A program made the translations under genes and the position numbers. Shown here piece after piece: positions 1 to 5,754 of a stretch of 9,912 bases of DNA. Position 1 is the first letter of the stretch; each line of letters starts with the position of its first letter. This DNA comes from an uncultured Saprospiraceae bacterium. GTDB lineage: Bacteria > Bacteroidota > Bacteroidia > Chitinophagales > Saprospiraceae. The notes under the pieces are model-generated. The model ran no database searches, had not been told where the DNA came from, and was given only the letters and a program-made list of their open reading frames with translations. The DNA lies in NCBI GenBank assembly GCA_934699305.1, contig CAKUWM010000081.1, forward strand, positions 1 to 9,912, read 5' to 3'.

Positions 1-176
1 TAATATATCACTTTTTTATAATATTTATGAACTTTTTGAAGATAATTAGCATTTACAACATAGCACAATGTAGTAAAGGGTAAGACCTATTTCATTTTTA
101 ACTATAATTCAGGAGGAAATCGCAATAATTCTACTTATAACATTGTGTAATAAATGACGATAGGTAATAATTTAAG
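1..176. other. Leader region without a supported gene
   Basis: No complete gene can be supported here. Two plus frames are open from the left edge for only about 15 and 30 codons, so the tail of an off-window gene is possible but undecidable. There is an 8-bp inverted repeat, CACAATGT at 64-71 and ACATTGTG at 140-147. An AGGAGG stretch lies near 112-117 but no usable start codon follows at normal spacing. I found no clear TAnnTTTG promoter box on the plus strand, so the promoter of the gene at 177 is either divergent in sequence or lies upstream of the window. Confidence 0.5.
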
Positions 177-1175
177 ATGAAACGAAGAATTCAAATAATT
201 CCATTAATAGTTGTGTTTTTTTGCTTTTTCAGCAAAGTGTATGGAACAGGAGACTCTATTCATATCCTTACGGTAAATGATACCATTTTTATTCAAAAAG
301 ATAGTTTGGGTATAAATTTCTTTTACCACAAAGTCGAACCCAAGCAGACAATGTACAGCATCTGTAGATTTTATGGTTTGAAACAAAAGCAATTACAAGA
401 ATTGAACCCAGCATTGAAAGTCAGAGGAATTCAGATAGGCGAATTAATAAAGGTACCTATTAGTGCGAAATTGATTCGTGTTTCAGCTTTGCCTTTAAAT
501 AATGTAAAATATTCACCTATTTTTTATGAAGTCATGCCAGGAGAGGGTTTAAACAAAATATCGAGAAATTATTTTGCAATTAAACCAGAAAAGTTAATGC
601 AGATCAATGGTATGGTTTCACCTGAACTAAAACTTGGTCAGTTGTTACTTATTGGCTGGATCCCTTTGAACTTGTTTTATGAGCCTAAAGGTCAAATTGC
701 CACGGTTGCCAAGAAAGACGAGAAATTAAAGGCTAAGACTTCCACTCCTACGAAAGATTTAAATAAAGAAAAGAATACCACTCAACTTGCAATAGAAAAA
801 GATATTGCAAAAGCCAATGTTGCAGATGCTGTTGAAAAAGTTGAAAAAGAAGAAGCATTGAATACCACTGAATCCAACAAGGTTAAGTTTGAAAAGAGTA
901 ATCGCCAAAAAGTTGATGATCAAGGAATTGCGTTCTGGCATAAAGAAATGCGAGGTAATAAAGGATTGTATGTGTTACACCGTAGCGCAACACGTGGTTC
1001 TGTTATAAAAATTAGCAATCCAATGTTTGGCACTACCGTTTATGCCAAAGTAGCTGGAAATATTTCAGCCAGTGCCTACCCGGATGAAGTTATGATCGTT
1101 GTATCACCGGAAGTTGCTGGCAAATTGGGAGCAAGAGACGCTCGGTTTTTTGCCAAAATAAGCTATCTACAATAA
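177..1175 (+). CDS. Secreted LysM-domain protein with C-terminal RlpA-like barrel
   Basis: This is a 332-residue exported protein probably bound to peptidoglycan. Residues 1-23 form a signal peptide: basic MKRR, a hydrophobic stretch, then VYG. No lipobox cysteine is evident at the cleavage region. Two LysM-like repeats follow at about 50-94 (HKVEPKQTMYSICRFYG...) and 116-162 (YEVMPGEGLNKISRNYF...). A Lys/Glu/Ala/Thr-rich low-complexity linker spans about 170-248. The C-terminus, about 260-330, contains LYVLHRSATRGSVIKISNPM and ends in LGARDARFFAKISY, resembling the RlpA-like double-psi beta-barrel segment seen in Bacteroidota LysM proteins. LysM domains bind N-acetylglucosamine-containing glycans, so an envelope-anchoring or remodelling role is inferred. 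Catalysis is not shown. The ATG at 177 is chosen because it directly gives the signal peptide; no Shine-Dalgarno is visible. It converges on the cbs gene, 8 bp away. Confidence 0.85.
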   Translation: MKRRIQIIPLIVVFFCFFSKVYGTGDSIHILTVNDTIFIQKDSLGINFFYHKVEPKQTMYSICRFYGLKQKQLQELNPALKVRGIQIGELIKVPISAKLIRVSALPLNNVKYSPIFYEVMPGEGLNKISRNYFAIKPEKLMQINGMVSPELKLGQLLLIGWIPLNLFYEPKGQIATVAKKDEKLKAKTSTPTKDLNKEKNTTQLAIEKDIAKANVADAVEKVEKEEALNTTESNKVKFEKSNRQKVDDQGIAFWHKEMRGNKGLYVLHRSATRGSVIKISNPMFGTTVYAKVAGNISASAYPDEVMIVVSPEVAGKLGARDARFFAKISYLQ

Positions 1176-1183
1176 GTTAAGGA

Positions 1184-2542
1184 TTATACGAGATTTTGAA
1201 TTATGTCATATTGGGTTAAAATATGATGTTGTCCCGACGAATCTACTGTAATCACAGCCGGTACCTGCTTCGAAATATAATTACTAAGGGCTTTTACCGG
1301 TAAATTCTCATCCACAAGAGGGAAGGGCTCTTGCATGACTTCACCAACAGAAACCGTTGAAATGTTATCCGGATTGGTTAAAATACTTCCAATAATATCG
1401 GTTTCTGTGACAGAACCTACTATTTTATCTTCATCAGTGACGACCATTTGTGAGAAATCATTCTCTTTCATCTGATTAAAGGCATCTTTTAATTTTGCAT
1501 TTTTGGTTACTGTGATAAGACCTGCATCTTTTTTCTTTCTGATTAGATCACTAAGTTTTAATTCAGATTGAATAAATCCACGATCTCGCATCCAGTCATC
1601 ATTGTATATTTTGGCGACATATCGACTGCCATGGTCATGAAAGATAATCACGACAACATCTTCATCTTTCAACGAATCTTTAATCTGCAATAATCCCGCC
1701 ATTGCGGAGCCTGCACTGTATCCCAGCAACAATCCTTCCTCTTTGGCAAGCCTCCGGGCCATCAAAGCACCATCTTTATCCGATACTTTTTCAAATTTAT
1801 CAATTAAGTTGAAGTTGACATTTTGAGGGAGGATATCTTCTCCTATACCTTCAGTGATATAAGGATAGATTTCCTTTTCATCAAAGATACCCGTTTCTTT
1901 ATACTTTTTGAAAACTGAACCATAGGTGTCGATTCCAATAATTTCAATATTGGGATTTTTTTCTTTTAAATACTTCGCTGTACCACTTACTGTTCCGCCT
2001 GTTCCGACACCGACGATCAATTTTGTGATTTTACCTTCAGTCTGCTCCCATATTTCCGGTCCGGTCGTCTCATAGTGGGCTTGAGTGTTAGCGAGGTTGT
2101 CATATTGATTAAACCAAAAAGAATTAGGTATTTCATGACTCAATCTTTGTGCAACCGAATAATAGGAGCGAGAATCAGATGGTTCCACATTGGTTGGACA
2201 TACGATAACCTCAGCTCCCATAGCTTTCAGCATATCCATTTTTTCTTTGGATTGTTTATCGCTGGTTGTGAAAATAGCCTTATATCCCTTGACGGTAGCC
2301 ACCAAAGCAAGCCCCATTCCTGTATTTCCTGAAGTACATTCGATAATAGTTCCACCGGGTTTAAGTTTGCCTTCTTTTTCGGCTACCTCAACCATTTTGA
2401 GCGCCATTCTGTCTTTAATAGAGTGGCCGGGATTAAATGTCTCAACTTTTGCAAGAATAGTGCCCGGAAGGCCGGAAGTGATTCTGTTTAGCTTAACCAA
2501 TGGTGTATTGCCAATCGTTTCAAGGATATTATTAAAATACAT
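1184..2542 (-). CDS. Cystathionine beta-synthase, PLP-dependent, with CBS-domain pair
   Basis: This 452-residue enzyme of the PLP fold-type II family condenses serine (or an activated form) with homocysteine to cystathionine, the first step of transsulfuration in the cytoplasm. The PLP lysine is K43 in NPGHSIKDR. The substrate loop SGNTG is at 71-75, the phosphate-binding GTGGT at 180-184, and the serine contacting the pyridine nitrogen lies in SAGSA at 276-280. EGIGEDILP (231-239) and DDWMRDRGF (315-323) resemble cystathionine beta-synthase more than plain cysteine synthase. Residues about 335-452 form two CBS (Bateman) repeats, likely regulatory. No N-terminal haem domain is present. The start is the ATG at 2542, 22 nt from a -7 box, with no Shine-Dalgarno. 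No cystathionine lyase is in the window. A CBS-domain cysteine synthase is the main alternative. Confidence 0.9.
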   Translation of the reverse strand: MYFNNILETIGNTPLVKLNRITSGLPGTILAKVETFNPGHSIKDRMALKMVEVAEKEGKLKPGGTIIECTSGNTGMGLALVATVKGYKAIFTTSDKQSKEKMDMLKAMGAEVIVCPTNVEPSDSRSYYSVAQRLSHEIPNSFWFNQYDNLANTQAHYETTGPEIWEQTEGKITKLIVGVGTGGTVSGTAKYLKEKNPNIEIIGIDTYGSVFKKYKETGIFDEKEIYPYITEGIGEDILPQNVNFNLIDKFEKVSDKDGALMARRLAKEEGLLLGYSAGSAMAGLLQIKDSLKDEDVVVIIFHDHGSRYVAKIYNDDWMRDRGFIQSELKLSDLIRKKKDAGLITVTKNAKLKDAFNQMKENDFSQMVVTDEDKIVGSVTETDIIGSILTNPDNISTVSVGEVMQEPFPLVDENLPVKALSNYISKQVPAVITVDSSGQHHILTQYDIIQNLV

Positions 2543-2564
2543 AATTATAGTTCAAATTAAACGG

Positions 2565-2572
2565 CAAAGGTA
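2565..2572 (-). promoter_or_regulatory. -7 box of the cystathionine beta-synthase promoter
   Basis: Read on the minus strand, this is TACCTTTG followed by C, an exact match to the Bacteroidota TAnnTTTG element. It lies 22 nt upstream of the ATG, implying a very short leader. No good TTTG-like -33 element is seen at 19-21 nt spacing, so the call rests on the -7 box and its position. Confidence 0.6.
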
Positions 2573-2784
2573 GTAAAATTACAAGATAAAAGAATAACCA
2601 TGGTGAATATGGCGTGTATAACAAATTGCACTTGTTCTTACCATTTGACCTTTTGCTCCAAAAGGAGAACAATGACAAGGAAGGAAACTTCATTTTTGGG
2701 TTCTACATCTTTAGGGGAGTTAGAGGAGTAAAAGAATAAAAAAATATATTTTCTATACTTGAAAAAAAATTTAAAATCAATTCC
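2573..2784. other. Intergenic region with one perfect hairpin
   Basis: This gap of about 210 bp separates the cystathionine beta-synthase promoter from the tRNA terminator. It holds a perfect 7-bp stem with a 3-nt loop, CCTTTTG-CTC-CAAAAGG, at 2649-2665. No U-tract follows on either strand, so it is not a standard terminator. A 43-codon plus-strand ORF (2600-2731) covers the hairpin but has no promoter or recognisable product. An A/T-rich stretch lies at about 2730-2790. Otherwise I see nothing definable. Confidence 0.5.
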
Positions 2785-2814
2785 AATAAAAAAGGGAACC
2801 ATCAGGCTCCCTTT
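2781..2814 (-). terminator. Rho-independent terminator after tRNA-Leu
   Basis: On the minus strand this reads AAGGGAGCC, loop TGAT, GGTTCCCTT, a 9-10 bp stem with one G-U pair, and it runs into a T-rich tract (TTTTTTATT). It begins only about 5 nt past the tRNA 3' end, so it ends the rseP-hscB-tRNA unit and leaves a very short 3' trailer for processing. Confidence 0.8.
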
Positions 2815-2818
2815 CTTG

Positions 2819-2902
2819 TACCGCCGGTGGGAATCGAACCCACACGACATCGCTGTCACTGGATTTTGAATCCAGCGCGTCTACCAATTCCGCCACAGCG
2901 GC
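2819..2902 (-). tRNA. tRNA-Leu, anticodon CAA
   Basis: The 84-nt class II tRNA folds completely. The acceptor GCCGCTG pairs with CGGCGGT (with G1-U72 and one internal G-U wobble). The D arm is GCG/CGC with GG in the loop. The anticodon stem is CTGGA/TCCAG around loop TTCAAAA, giving anticodon CAA (forward 2866-2868) for UUG codons. The long variable arm has stem GACA/TGTC and loop GCGA. The T arm is GTGGG-TTCGATT-CCCAC and the discriminator is A. CCA is not encoded. The gene begins 25 nt after the hscB stop on the same strand, has a candidate promoter inside hscB, and is followed at once by a terminator. Confidence 0.97.
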
Positions 2903-2927
2903 AAGTCATTAAAACGAAAAATGCGCT

Positions 2928-3443
2928 TCAATGGGAGGCAAAAGTATTAATACTTTCTTCAATACGCAATAGATATTTGCTAATATAATAAAATTTTTTT
3001 AATTTTTTATAAGCTTCTGTATCTATTTGATGTGTATCATATTGATTTAGAATAACTTTTGCTGATTCTAATTCTGTGCTTTTTTTTGCTTCCAATTGTA
3101 ATTTAAAGTCGTTTATCGCTTTTTCATCCTTATTTTCCTTGGCATTTTCGATTTCCATGTTCATTTCAAGCATTTCCATCAGAAAATCTTGAGGTAACTG
3201 ATATTTTTCATCCGGTATGATAATCCCTTCCAGTTGAAGAATATATTCTAATCGGGTGTAACCGTCTTTTAGTGTGGCATACGCCTTATTGTTATATTCT
3301 GAAAGAGTTATGGCTTCTGCTTCATCAATATTGGATTTGTCAGGATGGAGTGCCATGGATTTAGCTATGAAAGCTTTCCTTAATAAGGTTTGGTTTAAAT
3401 TATAAGCTTTTTCTAATGAAAACCATTCGAAATAATTTGTCAT
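2928..3443 (-). CDS. hscB: Fe-S cluster co-chaperone HscB (J-domain protein)
   Basis: The product has 171 residues, about the length of E. coli HscB. An N-terminal J domain (about 1-72) carries the HPDK motif at 33-36, the tripeptide that stimulates the ATPase of a partner Hsp70 (HscA or DnaK). The family-typical phrase YATLKDGYTRLEYIL spans 55-69. LPQDFLMEMLEMNME (83-97) and a helical C-terminus ending KKFYYISKYLLRIEESI match the three-helix scaffold-binding domain of HscB rather than a general DnaJ; no Gly/Phe or zinc-finger region exists. It is inferred to help release Fe-S clusters from an IscU-like scaffold in the cytoplasm. Its ATG overlaps the rseP stop as ATGA, so translation is likely coupled. 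No hscA, iscU or fdx gene is in the window. Confidence 0.9.
   Translation of the reverse strand: MTNYFEWFSLEKAYNLNQTLLRKAFIAKSMALHPDKSNIDEAEAITLSEYNNKAYATLKDGYTRLEYILQLEGIIIPDEKYQLPQDFLMEMLEMNMEIENAKENKDEKAINDFKLQLEAKKSTELESAKVILNQYDTHQIDTEAYKKLKKFYYISKYLLRIEESINTFASH
2939..2969 (-). promoter_or_regulatory. Candidate tRNA-Leu promoter inside the hscB 3' end
   Basis: On the minus strand TTG (2967-2969) is followed after 20 nt by TACTTTTG (2939-2946), matching the Bacteroidota -33/-7 arrangement. Transcription would begin near 2932, giving about 30 nt of leader before the mature tRNA at 2902. The box lies within the last codons of hscB, so coding constraint could explain part of it, but box, spacing and position all fit. 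Confidence 0.6.
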
Positions 3444-4777
3444 TTAAATGCTCTTATTACGTCTAAACCATTGGCATATAATAATAAGCCTAATAATAAT
3501 ATCATTCCAATTGTGGTAGCGACTTCCATAACTTTATCATTGACCTTTTTACCGGTAATGACTTCCCATAATAAAAACATTATATACCCACCGTCAAGAG
3601 CCGGAATAGGCAATAAGTTCATAAAACCTAATATCAAAGAAAGGATGGCAGTAATATTCCAGAATCTTTCTGTATCCCATTGTGAAGGGAATAGTTTGGT
3701 TATACTTGCAAAGCCACCCAATGATTCGGAAGGCTTTATTTTACCGGTAAACATCTGACCAAAAGCAGATATTTGAGTCGATATAAAATCGTATCCGTTT
3801 TTAAATCCGGTTGGCATCGCCTTAAAAAATGAATATTTTATCGTATCTAACTTGAAAAATTCAGATAAAGGAGCAGGGTTAAAGCCGATTTGTCCTTGAT
3901 CTGTTAGTTGTAATTGATTGATTGTCATAGAATCGCCGTTACGAATTATGCCTATATCAACTTTTTTACCTTTTTTCTCTTTCAACTGTGGTGACAAATC
4001 TGTAAAAAATGGAGCAGCTACGCCATTAATACTGATAATTTGATCTCCTTTTTGAAGACCGGCTTTAGCGCCGTTGGAGGCAGGGTCGATATTGAATACG
4101 ATGGTAGGAAATCGGGGCGCTATCATTCCGGCCGCTTCACTTTGGTTAGCTTTTAATTTTTCAACACCAGCCTCCGGAATTGTAACTTCAGTAATCTTAC
4201 CGTTTCTTTCAACTTCAATATTTCTTACATCATTGAGTAAAACATCTTTTGCAACTTCAGCACCATTAAAATAATCCAACGTTCTGTCACCAATTTTCAC
4301 GATTTTATCACCATCTTGCAATCCCATGTCTTTGGCAAGTTGAGTGGTAGCGATTCCATACTTCATTTCACGAATAGAAAGCTTTTTTTCTCCATAAAAG
4401 TAAAGAAGCAATCCAAATATTAAAAAACCGAGGATAAAATTAACGGTAACACCGCCTATCATGATAATAAGCCTTTGCCATGCTTTCTTGGATCTAAATT
4501 CCCATGGTTGTGGAGGCCTCTTGGTAAATTCTTTGTCCATACTCTCATCCACCATACCGGATATCTTTACATACCCACCTAAGGGTAACCAACCCACTCC
4601 ATATTCTGTATCCCCTTTTTTGAATTTGAAAAGAGAGAACCAAGGATCAAAGAACAAGTAAAATTTTTCTACCCTTGTCTTAAATAACTTAGCAGGAATA
4701 AAGTGTCCTAATTCATGCAATATAACCAATATTGAAAGGCTGAGTATCAATTGGGCAATCATGACTAATATATCCAT
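3440..4777 (-). CDS. rseP: Site-2 intramembrane metalloprotease RseP (M50 family)
   Basis: This inner-membrane zinc protease has 445 residues from the ATG at 4777; a TTG three bases upstream would add one residue and is less likely. The zinc-binding HELGH is at 21-25 in the first membrane helix (5-24). Further helices lie at about 103-126, 374-398 and 421-440. The third zinc ligand sits in NLLPIPALDGG (387-397, Asp395). Two PDZ domains in the central loop span about 143-203 and 226-292 and would screen substrates on the periplasmic side. The family cleaves anti-sigma factors and remnant signal peptides in the membrane; the substrate here is unknown and no sigma/anti-sigma pair is adjacent. 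Gene overlap with hscB by 4 nt defines an operon. No Shine-Dalgarno is seen. It is divergent from rsmE. Confidence 0.95.
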   Translation of the reverse strand: MDILVMIAQLILSLSILVILHELGHFIPAKLFKTRVEKFYLFFDPWFSLFKFKKGDTEYGVGWLPLGGYVKISGMVDESMDKEFTKRPPQPWEFRSKKAWQRLIIMIGGVTVNFILGFLIFGLLLYFYGEKKLSIREMKYGIATTQLAKDMGLQDGDKIVKIGDRTLDYFNGAEVAKDVLLNDVRNIEVERNGKITEVTIPEAGVEKLKANQSEAAGMIAPRFPTIVFNIDPASNGAKAGLQKGDQIISINGVAAPFFTDLSPQLKEKKGKKVDIGIIRNGDSMTINQLQLTDQGQIGFNPAPLSEFFKLDTIKYSFFKAMPTGFKNGYDFISTQISAFGQMFTGKIKPSESLGGFASITKLFPSQWDTERFWNITAILSLILGFMNLLPIPALDGGYIMFLLWEVITGKKVNDKVMEVATTIGMILLLGLLLYANGLDVIRAFK

Positions 4778-4801
4778 CAATTTTCGTTTTAATTAATTTA
4801 C

Positions 4802-4811
4802 TTTGTACAAA
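4802..4811. repeat. Palindrome TTTGTACAAA in the rseP leader
   Basis: This is a perfect 10-bp palindrome between the proposed rseP transcription start (about 4841) and the rseP ATG (4777). It could be a half-site operator or simply chance in AT-rich DNA; nothing else identifies a regulator. Confidence 0.3.
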
Positions 4812-4847
4812 CGTTGTTTTGTGTTTTTAGTTGTACTTTTTCGGGTG

Positions 4848-4855
4848 CAAAGGTA
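4848..4855 (-). promoter_or_regulatory. -7 box of the rseP-hscB promoter
   Basis: On the minus strand this reads TACCTTTG followed by C, the same octamer as at the cystathionine beta-synthase gene. A weak TTAG (forward 4875-4878) sits at 19-nt spacing as a possible -33 element. The predicted start near 4841 gives a leader of about 60 nt. The site overlaps the rsmE promoter footprint. Confidence 0.6.
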
Positions 4856-4861
4856 AATGTT

Positions 4862-4869
4862 TATATTTG
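4862..4869 (+). promoter_or_regulatory. -7 box of the rsmE promoter
   Basis: TATATTTG matches TAnnTTTG and lies 34 nt upstream of the rsmE ATG. The -33 position holds only a run of T (about 4838-4841). This box lies inside what would be codons 17-19 of the longer open frame from 4814, supporting the later start. Confidence 0.5.
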
Positions 4870-4903
4870 TTTTGCTAATATTGTCCATATTTATTATTGT
4901 AAT

Positions 4904-5611
4904 ATGTTGCAGCTATTTTGGGGAAAGAAGATTAATGACTCTGTCTTTATAGTGGAAGATGATGACGTGGGACATATTATCAAAAGTCTTAGACAAAAGG
5001 TAGGTGATGAAATAGATTTGATTGACGGTAGTGGTGCAATCTATCATTGTGTCATTACCAAGGTGTCGAGAAATCAGATTGATACGGTAGTAATGTCATC
5101 TAAAATCGCGGTGAAGTCTTGGAATCACAACATAACATTGGGAATTTCATTATTGAAAAATGTAGATCGTATTGAATGGCTTGTTGAGAAAGTTGTTGAG
5201 CTGGGTATAGAATCCATTGTATTTATGCATTGTGAAAGAAGTCAGAAATCAAACTTCCGGGTGGATAGAATCAACCGAATTGTCCAGGCAGCCATGAAAC
5301 AATCCAACAATGTATATATGCCGGATATACAATATATTAAATATATAGATTTAATTGCAGATAAGAAATTTGAACTGTATAATAAATTTATCGCGCATTG
5401 TGAGAATTCTGACAAAACGTTATTGAGACATTCCTCATTTCCGGAACCTAAGTCTATTGTACTTATTGGTCCGGAGGGTGACTTTACAACTAAGGAAATA
5501 GAATTGGCAAGTCAGAATGGTTATATTCCTATTTCATTGGGTCAGTCACGCTTGCGGACTGAAACAGCTGGATTATATGCTGTTGCATCAATAAAAGCAT
5601 TGACTAATTAG
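4904..5611 (+). CDS. rsmE: 16S rRNA (uracil-1498-N3)-methyltransferase RsmE
   Basis: This 235-residue SPOUT-class methyltransferase uses S-adenosylmethionine to methylate N3 of U1498 in 16S rRNA, in the decoding region of the 30S subunit. The N-terminal part (about 1-70) is the PUA-like RNA-binding domain: MLQLFWGKK..., HIIKSLRQKVGDEIDLIDGSG. The catalytic knot domain follows, with ERSQKSNFR at 111-119, AMKQSNNVYMP at 130-140, GPEGDFT at 189-195 and LGQSRLRTETA at 212-222; the last two build the SAM-binding knot. The frame is open from 4814, but those 30 extra codons match nothing in the family and cover the promoter box. The ATG at 4904 begins with the typical short family N-terminus. It is divergent from rseP and followed 143 bp later by prfC on the same strand. 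Confidence 0.93.
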   Translation: MLQLFWGKKINDSVFIVEDDDVGHIIKSLRQKVGDEIDLIDGSGAIYHCVITKVSRNQIDTVVMSSKIAVKSWNHNITLGISLLKNVDRIEWLVEKVVELGIESIVFMHCERSQKSNFRVDRINRIVQAAMKQSNNVYMPDIQYIKYIDLIADKKFELYNKFIAHCENSDKTLLRHSSFPEPKSIVLIGPEGDFTTKEIELASQNGYIPISLGQSRLRTETAGLYAVASIKALTN

Positions 5612-5634
5612 GCATGATTTGATTAGCTTATATG

Positions 5635-5688
5635 TTTTAGTAAAAGTAACTTTTTTTTACAGCGTAACCATTTTTAGTAAAGAGTAAC
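5635..5688 (+). repeat. Two imperfect direct repeats upstream of prfC
   Basis: TTTTAGTAAAAGTAAC at 5635-5650 recurs as TTTTAGTAAAGAGTAAC at 5672-5688, 37 bp apart, with a third GTAAC at 5664-5668. The run TTTTTTTTAC after the first copy can pair with its GTAAAAG, forming a weak hairpin that might serve as an rsmE terminator. The repeats lie just upstream of the proposed prfC promoter, so an activator site is possible but unproven. Confidence 0.35.
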
Positions 5689-5728
5689 ACTCAAATTCTA
5701 AGAAATAGGATGATTTCCTTCATTTCAT

Positions 5729-5736
5729 TACTTTTG
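5729..5736 (+). promoter_or_regulatory. -7 box of the prfC promoter
   Basis: TACTTTTG followed by C matches TAnnTTTG and lies 18 nt before the prfC ATG. No TTTG-like -33 element is found at the right spacing (5705-5708 is ATAG). The predicted leader would be only about a dozen bases. Confidence 0.6.
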
Positions 5737-5754
5737 CGCTCAATTTAATACACT

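Noticed and set aside
64..147. 8-bp inverted repeat with 68-nt spacing and a nearby AGGAGG
   Set aside because: Short arms far apart in AT-rich DNA and no start codon after AGGAGG; expected by chance.
2075..2573. Plus-strand open frames opposite the cystathionine beta-synthase
   Set aside because: Antisense to a clearly conserved enzyme, with no family match or promoter.
2600..2731. 43-codon plus-strand open frame (MVNMACITN...)
   Set aside because: No promoter box at suitable distance, no ribosome site, no recognisable family, and it covers the isolated hairpin.
2638..2859. 73-codon minus-strand open frame
   Set aside because: It begins inside the tRNA-Leu and reads through the terminator hairpin; its first residues are simply translated tRNA sequence.
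4778..4780. TTG as the rseP start
   Set aside because: An ATG follows immediately at 4777 and the extra residue has no support.
4814..4903. 30-codon N-terminal extension of RsmE
   Set aside because: The extension matches nothing in the family and spans the promoter boxes; the ATG at 4904 gives the normal family N-terminus.
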